NCBI GenBank assembly: GCA_907163375.1
Contig: CAJQUW010009236.1
Location: 186,001-250,000, forward strand
Origin: Prostheceraeus crozeri
Taxonomy: Eukaryota; Platyhelminthes; Polycladida; Euryleptidae
Length of the DNA: 64,000 bases
Reading direction: 5' to 3'
A program made the position numbers and the translations under genes. The notes beneath the pieces are model-generated. The model worked only from the letters and a program-made list of their open reading frames with translations. It was not told the origin of the DNA and did no database searches. Positions 1 through 12,751 of the stretch are shown piece by piece. Position 1 is the stretch's first letter. The number at the start of each line of letters is the position of its first letter.

Positions 1-160
1 AAATCTTGTGGAATAACTTAAGATGTGATCCTTCTAATGCACGATACCGCAAATGAGAACATTTAATTTGAAAATGTTTTTATTATCTTGAAGTAACAAG
101 TATTTGACAAGTGTTCAAGATCAAAACGTATTATTTCATGATATTCATGGGCAAGGAACA

Positions 161-2580
161 TTAATCATCACTGTCGTCATCAGAATCGCGTAAGCCATCA
201 TGTATTTCAGCATCATTTTCGCAGTGCGTGTTACAAAGACATAGGTCACGAACAACGATTCGATTCGCAGTTTTCCTTGCACTGACACCTGCCCATGTCC
301 ACAGTGGCCTTAGGTGCAGGTGGGACATCTGTAGTAGTAGGCGTGAGATTGCCGTCATCGCTGTCCTTGTAGTAACCATTTTCCAGCGGATCCCATTGTT
401 CTAGCTGAGGAGCTGCAGCCTGACCCCATACAGCTTGAACGCGGTGCTGTTTCAGAGCCCCAAATGTAGGTGGTGGCTTCTCACTGTCTGCCATGCGTTT
501 ACAAAATAGATACCAACGAAATTCGGGAATGTTAGAGAGATGGATGCCTTTCGGACTATACACAATGTAGACAAACTGGGCCAAGGTTAACTGCAAGTTC
601 TCGCTCATCTCGCTGTCATCACACAGTTTGCACAGAGCCTCAATCACTTCATCTTCTGCTTCTAAATACAGCTTGAACCCGGTTGCCCTGCCTATGCGAG
701 CAAATCGTCCAGCGCGATCCCACGAATAGTCCCAGTGGATGCATGGAATCCGGGCAAAGCATTGCTCTGTCAGTCCCCAAAGCTTCCAATAATGGCTTTA
801 CTTTCCAAATACCTGAGATCATAGAGATGCAAAGTGTTCTTTGGCAGTCGATCATAATTTGCTATGACCAAGACCTGATCATCAATGTCAGGAGAAAAGA
901 AAGTCATTTGAGCATCTCTCTGCTGCAGACACTCCCAAACATATCATTGACGCATCTGCTTCCTCATGGTTGTTGTCTGGAAAAAGGCCCACATCTCTAT
1001 TGCTTCTCGTGTGGCCTGCCTCTGAGGTGACAATCAGCGTACGAGAATCTTTATTGTAGGCTAGGAATTTCTCAGCCAGGTATTCTGCCAATTATGCTTT
1101 TGTTTGATGTGACAGAAATCGACTCAATGGAACATCGCTAGTACACAGGAATAATTTGAAAAAAATTTAGCTTAAAGTGGTGATAAATTTTAAGTGATAA
1201 CATTTTTTAGACCACAGGAAACTTATCTCCGCACAAAACTGAATCTATTGAAATAAAAATTTTCATGTACCGACATCTTTTTGAACCCACACTCTACCTG
1301 GTGCATGCTTATTCTATGGCATGCATTCATTTGCCTTCGATTGTCATGCGAAATTTCGTGCATTTTATAGGGGATCATGCATGTAGATCAGTATTTGACT
1401 GTCCTTGGACTATCTGTTCCTTGCAGCAGAAATTATGGCAGAATTTTGAATAATCCAATCTATGACAGTGTATCTTGACATTCCTATAGTTTAAGTTAAG
1501 AAGGTCTATTACTTGATTTTTGAAACATCTCTGTTTGCACCTCGCTATTCGGAGTTACAGTTGTTAGTAAAAAATGAAGCGCGGATCGCTGTGAAGGATT
1601 ATAACTGATATGATTCCAAAATATCACATCTCGGACTTGATATTGCAAGGGATCCTTCTCCTTCCTCCTCCCTTGTCTCGCGCTGTTCTTCAGAGAGTCC
1701 GTCTTGTATGTATCAAAGGCAACTATAACCTCGTCAAAGTGTCGCGTGAGATTGATAAGTCTATCATTGAAGCATGCACTGAGGTAACTTTTGAAGTAGG
1801 ACCACCCCATCAGCTAAAGTAATCTTTTGAAAATTATCGGCATCAAATCGTGCCATGCATTGTTATCGTTGTTGGTGAGCATCTTCTGGAGTGCATGAAT
1901 AAGTTTAGTCTTATAAGTGAATGATAATATTGCACCATTTGAGGCAAACAAGGATCGCGGAGTCGGTGTGAATTCATAATTTCCGACTGCCTGCTTCTGG
2001 TCAATATTTCTGTTCGACCTAGCAAGGATCCTGAAGCGCCCACACAGATCTTTCGCTTCTTTTAGATCCATAGTCTTATCCCGGACTCTGACTGTGTGCT
2101 TCTTGTTGTCAGACATGCACATATGATTATTTTCATAGGCGCCCACAGACTTGCATCAACATTGATCCTCTCTGACACGCAGTCTTCGTAGAGCTTCTGA
2201 CCAATGTTGCCGATGTCGAGCATCTGTGGCAGATACTCATCTTGGATGTGTGCATGCGTGATCGGGTTGTAGATAGCACTGCCGTCAATACCAAATGGAT
2301 TCCCATGAATCGCAATGGCTTCTTTGATTCTTGTAATGGCCCGGTGCTCTCGCTTGACTTTGCCTGGAGAAAGGTCATGATGGATGCCTTCTTGACCACG
2401 TGTTAACTGAAACTGGATCTTGAAAGCCTGTACGAGGCGGGATAGTTCCGGAAGAGCCAAGAAGAATCGCTGCCTTGCATTGATATTGTTGGAAATCCCC
2501 GTGAGACCTCCTTGGACCTTCATAATTCTATTCAGATGTTCACACGCGTGGTCAGCACCTATTGACACGAAAGGTGACTA
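161..2580 (-). pseudogene. Decayed CXC (tesmin/TSO1-like) multicopy gene
   Basis: Reading on the minus strand, fragments in several frames line up in the order of a large multicopy protein of invertebrate genomes that ends in a cysteine-rich CXC domain. From 2568 to 2062 is a block with GADHACEHLNRIMKV and FFLALPELSRL. From 2146 to 1814 comes a block with FTPTPRSLF, from 1810 to 1496 one with FDTYKTDSLKNSAR, and from 1091 to 888 one with HEEAD. From 647 to 246 follows PPPTFGALKQH, then CQCKENC; the last cysteines (LCLCNTHC) and an acidic tail lie in the 379-161 frame. About 1100-1490 does not translate and may be an intron. At least four frame changes (near 2140, 1810, 860-650 and 285) mean it cannot make a full protein as read. 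The family assignment rests on remembered motifs. Function is unknown; the CXC fold in related proteins binds DNA. Multicopy status and a second partial copy at 10.87-13.55 kb suggest it is mobile or carried by a mobile element. Confidence 0.72.
836..1621. repeat. Segment duplicated at 10866-13545
   Basis: Almost every base of this stretch reappears, same orientation, at 10866-10907 plus 12801-13545. It covers the HEEAD block of the CXC pseudogene and the non-coding gap next to it. The non-coding part is preserved, so the copy was made from DNA rather than from a spliced transcript. Shared start is AAAGTGTTCTTTGGCAGTCG; similarity stops near 1621. Confidence 0.85.
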
Positions 2581-3179
2581 ACAGTGATTGGTAGATCGTC
2601 GGACGAAACTGTAATTGTGTCAAGTGAATGTAATAAGTTAACTGTTTCAATCAGAAGCGCTACGTTGCTTGAGTTTCATAATTTGAATTAATAGGGATTA
2701 TGCGATTCTGATAACCACAATGATACATAATTGATTAATGTTCTCTACTCTTTATGCCAAATATAATGAAGTTCCCTCACTTGAACGGTATCTTGTATCA
2801 AAAGGGCGGTCATGCAAGGTGCTTGGAAAAATGTAAACATTGTTTTTCAGATTCAGTAGTTTCTAGACGCACACAACGATGTAAAAAATACAGAATGTGG
2901 TAATGACATTCACTGACAGTGAAGCGTAACTGCGGGGAGCGCCGAGAGACAGACAGCATGACCAGCGCAGATCACAAGGAGATTGATCTGCTCATTAATG
3001 CTGCCGGCAAGTTCTAATGAGACAGTATAACCCTATAATTGGTGGTAAATTATGCGCTTTACCCAAGTTGCTGATAATCTTGACATCAATTGTTCAAGAC
3101 CACATTGTTTTTTTCTGTCTGCAGGTCTGAAATCATTAAAGACCAAATGTAAAAAAGGCGTCCTGTAGTAGAAAGACGT
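2581..3179. other. No recognised gene
   Basis: AT-rich sequence with no supported coding region, bounded by the CXC pseudogene and a hAT element. A short ATG frame at about 2958-3017 opens in a locally GC-rich patch (2925-3010) but stops after 19 codons. I see no homology for it. Confidence 0.5.
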
Positions 3180-5065
3180 ATTGAAATCAGGGTTGGCCGG
3201 TAAAAACCTGGTAAAAACCACCAGCCTTTATCATCATTTTTCTAAAACTGATGATCTTTTGCCATCTAAAACTGGCAAAACTGGACAAAACTATTTTCCA
3301 GCATTATTACTTAATTTTTTTGTGTACATACAGCTTAGGATCATCGTAACTCCTTATTTTATTGATGAACGTTAGTCACAATATGTTCACTTTACTTTTT
3401 CATCATTCGATAAACATTCAAGCCTGTGTTTTCACAATTCAAACCTTATCAATATAATATTTTCATCAAGAATATGTTCCAAGCATAAGTGTAAGAACAT
3501 GAATTAATTATAAAAAAAGATGCAGCGCATTCTCTAAAGAGCGCACCTTTTTCTTGCTTCACAAATTTCATTCATTGTAAGATTCAACAAACGTGCATGC
3601 TGGAAGCAAATCACTTGGCTCTATATAAAAGACAGTGGTTTTGCTTGAAAACAGGCATTCCATGAAGCTAGAAGGGCAAGAAAATGCAGAAATCAGGCCT
3701 CGGATTTCTACGATTATCTTGGCCCCTGGCGTCATAGAATAGCTTGTCTTCTAAATCTATGACAAATGTCCCATATCTATTGTGATTATGAAATCTATCC
3801 TGCTGTCCCAGAAGGGCAAGATCAATAATACTGCCATGCAACATTTTTCATGTCATGGCAAGTTCCCCTCATATATTTAGAAGATAAGGTGATGTTAAAT
3901 GAATTGAATGCCGACAATAAAGTTTTGATTTGAGCTCAAAATATGGAAATTTGAAGAACTTTAAACAAACTAGAGTATCACAATAACGAAAATAAATGTC
4001 ACAATTGCTTGCCTCTCTCAGATTCTAATAACAACGTCCAATTTTGCAGTTTACTTACATACACTATGTCTCACATTATCAAGATTGCTGCTGCGAGCTA
4101 TGTTATTCAATCACTATTTGTTCTTCCAAATCATGATTTTCTGCTCCAGTCACAAGCATTAGTACATTCAGTACAATTCTAAAAAATGTATAAATGCATT
4201 CTAAGTGGCTGTTGCACGTTGCTTGATTTGGGAGCTTCGGTGCATTTTCCGGTGCAGAGACCCTTTGATAGTGTATTCTTTTTGCATTCATGAGACCCGG
4301 GTTCAAAACTAGATTTGATGAAACCTACGATTATTGAAATACACTCTGCATTCTTGCTGAACATTCAACACAGAAGAATGACAGTGGAACTATTGAAGCT
4401 CGCCACATAAAGAAAGTGGCTTACTTAATTTAGTTCTATTATAAACCAGTTTTATTCATATATTTATTTTATTTTTTTAGATTTAACGGAGTCACATTCC
4501 TTGATCTAAAAGAGCATTCATTTAATGATAATTTGTGAAGTATCTGACAACTTCTATTACTTGAACTAAACGTCCAAAATGGTGCTGAAGTCTACATTTC
4601 TTCTAAAGGTTCAAGAAAAGGGAAGAGCAATCGCATACAAAGATAGCATCGGATGTCGTTCGTAATAAAAACATATCATGTGGTTCTATCAAGTCAAGTC
4701 AAGTAGGTGTTCATTTCTCTTCAAAATGGAGATCACAAGACGTACAGATCATAAAGATGTAGAAACGACATCATCGACGTAAACAAAAATTCGAGTTTTT
4801 TAAAAAAGCGAAAAAGTATGGGCAAGAAGATAAAATGTCATCAGAGAATGAATGTCATGTTTTGTAAGATAAGAGTTGCATGCAATCTGTAAACCCGCAT
4901 ATATCGCAATAATCAAAACCGAACTTATTGTCGATAATTTCGTGAAGAAATATACTGATTTTTCCGAACTTCAGTTTCAGCCGGTTTTCACAATTTTTTG
5001 CCGGTTTTTACCACTTAGTGGCAAAAACCAGTTTTAGCCGGCAAAAAGCCAACCCTGATTGAAAT
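3180..5065. mobile_element. Non-autonomous hAT transposon, 1.87 kb
   Basis: The element runs 3188-5057. Its left end begins CAGGGTTGGCCGG and its right end, read in reverse complement, begins CAGGGTTGGC, typical of hAT termini. A perfect 8-bp target duplication ATTGAAAT flanks it at 3180-3187 and 5058-5065. Just inside both ends are GCCGG and runs of the type GGTAAAAACC, giving subterminal repeats. No transposase reading frame is visible inside, only short spurious frames, so it would depend on a related transposase elsewhere. It contains nothing else I can name. Confidence 0.88.
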
Positions 5066-5327
5066 ATCTGAAACATTAACGACGTTAATGAACCGTAGTG
5101 AGTGATGAAGCGATGTGACAAAAATCAGACGAGGCCGCTGACCCAGACTGAAAATTAAAGTGCATCGTTGACGCGTCATGGCACCCTACAGCTATATAAT
5201 TCCACTGTCGATCTTTATGTGGAATCAGGATGCTCTTGAACGATAAATGTATTATCGGCTGCATCTCGAAATTAGAAGGGATTTTTAATCACGTTGACTT
5301 GAATGGCAGCAGTGGTGCACTTAAGGT

Positions 5328-7053
5328 CAGGAGCCTATTTCAATTTGAGGTACTTAGCCTTAAGATTTATGCAAATGACGTCAGTGCATTTCAAAGTCAA
5401 GGCTAGGTACTTTAAGATAGCATCATGTTCCCAAAAATTTCTAAGGTAGAAACTTGGTTACAAGACAAACTTACATACGTAATTCGTATATATTCGCATT
5501 CGTTATATTCCTATATTTGCGTTTCCGAGGCTCATTCTGCAGTAAATGAATCCCTCTCCAATGACCTTTTTCAATGAAAGATTCTAATATTACTACCTTA
5601 AGGTTAGGTACCTAATGCCATGCTGCCTTTATGTGGATAAGCGTATTTCAATTTTAAGGGAGCACTGTCATAATGTACCTAACGAGCTCCTTTAAGTTGC
5701 CTAATATAGTTATTCTACATGATAAGTAGATTCATATTCAGAAAGAGATGTAGCACATCATTAAGATTTCAATGCATTTAATAGGCGTAAAAATTCTGCA
5801 ACGATTCTTCAAAATACCAATTGTCTACTCGACGATAACGCGCGCAGCATATTATTTGCTTTGATATCTTCAGGAGGTGGCAATTCCGGAAGATCCCATC
5901 ATGGAATTATGTTGGGATATCATGGGCAGATACAATCCCGCTTCGACGATGATACCGGGTGCTTCGCACTCAGCAGTGGATACTTCAAATCTCGTCGAGA
6001 TTGAGACAGAGGCTAGTGACGTAGCCTTGCAGTCAACGGAGACACTCGATCAATCAATTGATTATTCACAGATGAAAACACGACAGGTTGATTTAATAAC
6101 GTCCGACACATGTACTTCACCGACTGTTGCAAAGCTCGCATGCAAAAAATTAGAAGAAGAGATAATGCAAAATCGTCTGGAGCATAAACTGAAGATGGAA
6201 GTGTTAACTGCTAAAAAAGTACTATGCTGAAAAAGTAGCAAAATTAATAAATACTCTCTGACATGAGCTCGTCGATTTCATTGCGTGTCATTTCATTTCG
6301 CTCAATTAAGAGCTGTATGTAATTTTTATCATTATCAAGAAAATTATAGTAGCAATACGATTTGTTTGCTGTTTTCAATTCTCGATTCTATAATATAAAT
6401 ATTATGTTGTCACATTATTGTGCTACTCCTCTCTACCCCTAAACACATATTGTCACTTAATTTCTCAAGTCTCTTAATATGACTAGACTGGCTAGACTTC
6501 AGAAATCTCAGAACTTTTGCAGCCTTTCCCTTATTATAGAAAATTACTCTCGAACATATTTAAGTGAGTATATTTGCAGTTAATGCACCAAGTATTAAAC
6601 TGCATGTAAAATGATGTCTTGTGTGAATGCTGATTGTCAACAAGTATAGAAGTGATAGTAATAGGTTAGGTAGTTGGCAAGGTAGGTATAGATCTACCTT
6701 ACTCTTCACCTTCAGTTTTGCCGCCTGTCCTAAGATTGAAGCAGGCTGATATACTACTTTAAAATCCCTTGAGGTACTTCAAGATTTTTCGCTCTTTTCA
6801 TGATGTAGAATCATTCTGCTAGGTAAGATATCTATTCTACCACGTGACAGCCAGAGACAATAGATTGTTTGTTATTCGATTAGATACTTCAACGGTGTTG
6901 TTTTGACAATGTTTTCACTGTCCATGGCCGTTCTAGTCTTTTATTGTTACAGTGTTGGATTTTCATGCGTTCATCCACCTTAAGGGAGCATGACATTAGG
7001 CACCTAACATTAAGGTAGTAAGGTTAGGGACCTTGAATTGAAATAGTCCCCTG
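5328..7053. mobile_element. Harbinger-like DNA transposon, internally deleted
   Basis: The left end at 5328 begins CAGGAGCCTATTTCAATT, and the right end reversed (from 7053) begins CAGGGGACTATTTCAATT. Both continue into related words built on CCTTAAGG and TTAGGTACCTAA, so the terminal inverted repeats extend about 38 bp and are followed by subterminal copies (5592-5625 inverted against 6985-7020). The terminal word resembles PIF/Harbinger ends from invertebrates. The 3-bp flanks TCA and TGA differ at one base, so a TWA-type duplication is not proven. The internal exon at 5874-6230 resembles the accessory protein of Harbinger elements, supporting the class. No DDE transposase frame is seen. 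Confidence 0.65.
5874..6246 (+). pseudogene. Harbinger accessory (Myb/SANT-like) protein, last exon
   Basis: The frame begins right after a splice-acceptor-like TTGATATCTTCAG at about 5861-5873 and has no ATG of its own, so it reads as a 3' exon rather than a whole gene. It contains IPGASHS and a charged C-terminal helix with KKLEEEIMQNRLEHKLKMEVL, the layout of the tail of Myb/SANT-like proteins that accompany Harbinger transposases in invertebrates. The frame stops at 6228. A one-base shift near 6210 would continue it into a lysine-rich end stopping about 6290, as relatives do, so the copy looks frameshifted. The N-terminal DNA-binding domain is not in the window. In intact elements this protein helps bring the transposase to DNA. 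Confidence 0.55.
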
Positions 7054-8740
7054 AACAGCTGATGCACCAGCATTCATTCTATTATCAAACTTTTCCAGAT
7101 AAAATGTAACTGAAATGTCTTGTCTACTCCCACTGTCTCTCCCCGTCCACTCAAATGATATCTTTTATCTCAACATGTTGTATGAATGGCAATAGAGGAG
7201 CAAATGAAGTACGAACGAACGCTTAATTGAAAAGATTGAAAAGCATCCGTTCTTGTAGGCTACTCATCAAAAGATGAAAACCAACATCTGAAATGGAGTC
7301 ATTTTTGACGTGTTACACGTACTATAAGCCTTTTCTAGGTCTATTTGTTAAGCGCTAGTATCATATCATCCCCCGGCAGGGGATCATATCGTCCGGTTGG
7401 TGTCATAGTAGACACACAAATGTAAACAAATGAGTGAAGTAATATCACTTGTGGAATGTCTATGAATAATATCCAGTGTGGATTTGACGGAAGGGAAAGT
7501 GGGGAAGTTCCCCTGCACTGCGCTGTCTCATCTACGGTACTGATGATGCATCTTCCTGCCATGAGGGGAAGAATATTTTCCGGTAGATAGACCTTGCATT
7601 GTCAATTTCTTGTTTTTGTGCATGTGAGTCACATCAACATTTTAGGCCTAATTTCCTTACGATTCTTCATAAACGTAATTATTAGTCATAAAACTGCTTT
7701 GTTATAAAAGATAAAGACTGAATTCGAGAAGCAGAAAATGCTATATGGAATTAAGGTACCAAACCCATCACAAAAGGAGTGAAATTCAAAATGCTATCTT
7801 ATTTCATTCAGGGTTCATATGGCATTTCTTCATATTAATACAATGAAAAAAGTGTGCTGTATTCAAAAATCAGGTCTGGGAATATTATTTGCTTTTCACT
7901 CTTTGAATATTGATGCAGTCCGGATTTCTGAATTCATGATAGACCTAATTGGAATAAATTATAGAGTGATCCTCCTCGGAGTGTTTATTTTGATTTGCAT
8001 ATGCGTAGACCTGCCATGCATTCCTGATTCACAGGGGTGGTGTCTACGGACCTAATTAGAAATATGTGAGTAGCATATTGTACTTGAATAGGAGAGTTCC
8101 GAAGAAGTATCAAATTCGCATAACTTCCTATCCCATTAATGCCTCAGCTATTTTCAAAGATTATTCGCGGGCATACAATGACAATCTAGTGACATCATAA
8201 GAATCGAATGGATCTCTTCTTTCTTTTGATCACAAATTTCCAGGGTTTGGTTACTTCCTGTCGAAATTAGCGTTTAAACGAACATTTGGAGAAAATGGTT
8301 TAATTTCAAAATGATTCCTCCTTTCTACTGTTAAGCTCAAATCCAACACTGATGATATTTATGATATATACGGTATATAACGCTATAGTATTCATTGACA
8401 CAACTCTCGTAATGCAGCAGTGCTTTAACTTCTTCCATCCATGGTTGCATGTACACACGTATGTTCAAAACGCAACAAGTTGGTGATGTGATGCGACCAA
8501 GTGGTTAAATTACTCATCCGGCAACGACTGGAATTAACCAGGACTCTGCTTCATCGCAATAGTTGCCAGTAGGTAGAGTACAAACAATATTTTGAAAGAA
8601 AATTGAATAGGCATGTAGTGGTATACCGCGCGTATCATTACTGACCGCCCCTGCTGTATTTGGCTACTTCACACACCTACAATCATTGAATAATCTAAGA
8701 TGATTTGACCTATTCAACCCATCCTAACGCTACACAATGC
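7054..8740. other. No recognised gene
   Basis: Low-complexity AT-rich sequence between two transposons. Short frames at 7341-7562 (minus) and 7819-8055 (plus) have no motif, no repeat support and ordinary AT-rich composition; I treat them as chance frames. No inverted termini or tandem arrays were seen. Confidence 0.5.
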
Positions 8741-9909
8741 ATGATACCCAGTGTTCCCATTCCAGTTTTTGATATTTCCTCCGCAGCTGCAAAAAATTTC
8801 CGCAGTCTATCTAATTTTGACGAAAAATCCTTCAAATCCCAAAACGAGTTGGACCGCTTAGCTACATGCCCAATTCCCATGTGTTCATGATTAGCCAACC
8901 TACCTCATGATATTATTAATGTCAGTTTCATGATATTAAGGCCAAACTCATTTTCAACGTGTTGTTTCTCACCCAGCTTCTCACCAATAGTTCAAATGTC
9001 CATGTGGCAATGATTTCAAAGAAAATGGCAGCAACTTTTGGTATATTTCGTGACCGTACCGGAGCAGTTATTTCATCGTAGAATTACGCTTTTGATGTAA
9101 TTCTGTTTGAGTTAAAATCAATTTTATCGCATGAAAGCAAGACTAGTACCACAAATTTCATACCCCAAGGTTATCTTACATATATAGTAGTTATTAAATA
9201 CATTTGCACGAGATGAATTTTTTGCAGCAAAAAGGTAAAATCGTTGAGATGAGTTGTCAAGGAATACATTCGACTTGGATGCCAACGAATTATTACATAG
9301 GGGCCTACCTGATGCAGGCTGAGCAGACAAAAATTTGGTCATTTCATATAGCTCTAACTTACCTTAAATAATAATAGAATTATTTGAACCAATTATTCTT
9401 CGATTATAAAACAGAACGTTACTTCAATGAAATTATGTTTTTGTTATTTGTCAAAAGAGTTATTGATGGCATTTGAAATCGCTTTAGCAGTCTCTTGTTC
9501 ATTTCTTTTTTTCTTTTTCCTTGATAATTCATTTTCTTATGTCTCAATTATATAATCTTAGACATTCCCATCAGCATCAAACAGGAGGAATTGGCGTTGA
9601 CATTCTTCAACAAACTAAGATAGGCTATCTGGTATAGTCCATACATTGATATAGGGCCGCCGTACGATATTGAGCGGAACAGTCGGTTCACAGAGTGAAA
9701 ATTGGATAAGAGAGAAACTAAATTAGTTTGATTTAGCTTGTTGAATCAATTGTGGAATAATTTTCAAACAATTCTTCATTTCATTTATCACTGTATTCGC
9801 TGTTAAAAAAATTTCCGCAGCAAAAACATTTCCCTCTGATTTTTCGCAGGATTTTCTGAATTCCCGCAACTGCGGAATTTCCGCAGAGAATGGGAACAGT
9901 GATGATACC
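8741..9909. mobile_element. Non-autonomous hAT transposon, 1.15 kb
   Basis: The element occupies 8749-9901. Ends are CAGTGTTCCCATTC on the left and, reversed, CACTGTTCCCATTC on the right. A perfect 8-bp target duplication ATGATACC lies at 8741-8748 and 9902-9909. Inside both ends are short repeats of TTTCCGCAG, a typical subterminal transposase-binding arrangement for hAT elements. It belongs to a different hAT family from the 3.2-5.1 kb element because the termini differ. No transposase frame remains. Confidence 0.88.
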
Positions 9910-10865
9910 GTAAAAAAGGCAGGTGTTCAAGGGAAGGCCTAGTACATAATTTTCATGTTTTCAATACTTATTACTAGGCCTACTCCCGGAGACGAAGGCC
10001 TCTCAAATTGATAGAACTCCACATCCCGGCATGCAAATAATGTGTGAATACAGAAAGAGTAATACGCCTGTAGATTTTGTTCAAGTGCATTTGATGGACT
10101 TTGAATCCATCGATATTAATACGCTGTTAGGACACGCATCAGACTCTCACTGGAACGTTTGTTCATTCACATTGTTAAATGAACTTCGACGATCAGTCTC
10201 ATGTTTCCTTCGATCAATTGATGACTTGCTGACTGATTTGCGAGAGCTAAACTTCATGTATATATAGAAATAAACACATTCTAGACAATCGTTCCTCAGC
10301 TTGTGAGCGCACTATGAGGATAAGTTTTGATTATTTTTCTGATATATTGGATGAAAGTTTATGCACAATTATGGCAACGGTGTCATCTTCGGAAAGCGGT
10401 TATAAGCACTCACTCAGATAAATGAAAACAAAGGAATATGTCAATTATTCCTAGAGATACTTTAATGCTCAGCCTTATTAATAAGAGCATCTTCCTAAGC
10501 GTGATCATATCAATAGACCTGCCACTGAAAGAGCAAACTATCATAAACAAAAACAAAGATCATAGCAGAGTAAGTGGATGGATCAAAACTAACTTGAAAA
10601 GATGTAAATGTGTCCACTATTCAGATTCAGGAATTATGAATCGCAAAATTATGCCGATGAAAATTGAACTAAAACCTTGAAATTTCAGCCAAGAAGCACA
10701 ATGAGATCTCAACTTTTCCATGAAGACTTCCATTATACTGTGGTTCATGAAATTTCCCTGACAATCAGCTTAATTTCCGCTTAATTAAGATACCTGTTAG
10801 TAAATGCTCATTCTTTTTGATATCCAACTTGTTTCATATTACTTATATAGAGGTATCACATCACA
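9910..10865. other. No recognised gene
   Basis: AT-rich sequence. Frames of 78 and 80 codons at 10031-10267 and 10438-10680 (plus) are open but carry no motif I recognise and show no splice context; I do not call them genes. Confidence 0.45.
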
Positions 10866-11075
10866 AAGTGTTCTTTGGCAGTCGATCATAATTTGCTATG
10901 ACCAAGATCGGTGGTGTCCGTGGCACAGTGGTTGCGTACTTGGACTAGCGATCTCATGGTCCAGAGGTCGAACCCGGAAAGTGTCATTGGAAGTCGGCAG
11001 GAAGGGCATCCGGACTACAAAGCACCACAACGCTCCAAACAAAGTCTGACCGTCCAAGGCCCAGCCCTGTGATTG

Positions 11076-12751
11076 ACCCCTTTTAAAATTTTAGGAATTT
11101 AACAGACAATTTTTAGGAATTTCAGTGAAAAATTAGAATACTCTGCAATTGATATAACATTGACTTAATATCCCACATCTCATAAGACATAGTGCTTTCA
11201 TGGCAGACGAACAGATTTCACGAGAGACAAAGCCTATTCAACTCAGACATAATGCTGTTTTGAAAATATATTTTGTTTTTATTACATGTAGTGACGTTGA
11301 GATTTCAACAGTAATAAAAAATACAACAGTCATACTGATTTATGAGTTGGTCAAATGTTGATTTGTTGAATTGAAATAATGAAAAGCCTCGTAATCGAGT
11401 TTCTGAACAGGACATGCGTCGTATAAGTATGCCTACGTTAATGATGATGATTACCTTCAAACGCCCACCTTCCTTAATGTTGGAAAGACTGCAGCATATA
11501 GGAATCGTCCAATGATTCCAGTAAACTAGACTTGGATGGGGGAGCAGATAACGCTTGACAAAGAGATGATTTTAAAAATGCCTCGTAAACGAGTTTCTGA
11601 ACAGGATATGTAGTGTACAGTTATGTCTACGTTAACGGTGATGATTACTGAGGTATGATATCATCAAATAAAAGGACAATTTCTCCAGCAAAAACATGCA
11701 CATCTAGCGCAGATCGCCTAACAAATTTAAACGAAATTATCCCTCAAAACTGTTTAAACTCTGAAATTAAGACATTACATGTCGTAATGATTGCACACTG
11801 TATACATATTTGGATTACGAAGTCGTTTTGTTGATCGACACTGATCTAAAGTTAAAATAATATTCGAATATACGTCATACACAAGGCCTCCGTGTTTTTA
11901 TAAATTATAAGAGGTGCTGGATGAAAGAGAGAATAATATAGCAAGTACCGGTAATTCACCTCCCCGACGGCAATTCGATAGTGATCTATGGATTTTTCAT
12001 ATCATGGAGAGTCCTGGGTTCAAACATAGATCACTGTCGAATGCCGCCGGGGAGGTGAATTACTTGCTATAATATTCTCTCTAACATCTAGCACCTCTTA
12101 TAATTAATTGTATAATTATGACTGATATAATGTAACGAAGCTAATTATTCCTACAAATTGTTTCTTATGGCTTGCTTAAGTCATTATTGAATTCAGTATG
12201 CTAAAAAAACGCTATTTTATTGCTTGATTTGACTCTTCAAAACCTGTATAAATACATGAAAACAAGCATGAATTATATTATTTTTATTTTTTTTCACTAA
12301 TGGCCTCCTCTTCACCCCTTATAGCCATTCCTTCTCCACCAACAAAAGTGCAACAACGTATAAAAACAATGTAAAAACTATCTCTAACAAGTAATATACT
12401 GCGAATATGCTGTTCAGCTTTGCTATCAAAAAGCGAGAGAAACAAATCAATGATATCAGTGAACAGTAGCAATCGCTGATACGAACAGTCTCCGTAAAAA
12501 TCAATGAACACTTTAGTGTGAAAACAAATTTATTCAAACTTGGTGTGAATACCAAGTATTCTGAGGGCATGAACGCTAACCTCTCTGCAATCAGAATGGC
12601 TGTAATATCAATATGTAGGTAAGATGAAAAAACCCAACTTTTGTAATACGAAATTTTAGGAATTTTTCATTTTTCACCAAATTTTAGGAAAATTTTAGGA
12701 ATTTTAGGAGAGTTTTGAAATTTTAGGAATTTTAGGAGTAATCACACCCCT
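11076..12751. mobile_element. Unclassified 1.66 kb insertion inside the SINE
   Basis: The insert is 11082-12745, flanked by the 6-bp duplication ACCCCT at 11076-11081 and 12746-12751. Both ends carry the word ATTTTAGGAA several times in the same orientation (about 11087-11130 and 12650-12735). I see no inverted termini. Inside are a large palindrome at 11903-12107 and a direct duplication of about 68 bp (11383-11450 and 11578-11645, both with CGAGTTTCTGAACAGGA). No coding frame is convincing. The class is unknown. Confidence 0.6.
11903..12107. repeat. Inverted repeat, arms about 85 bp
   Basis: The left arm at 11903-11990 and the right arm at 12025-12107 are near-perfect reverse complements (for example GAGGTGCTGG against the complement of CTAGCACCTC, and AATTCACCTCC against GGAGGTGAATT). 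The 34-base loop contains GTCCTGGGTTCAAA, which resembles a tRNA T-arm or B box. Transcription would give a long hairpin. Confidence 0.8.
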
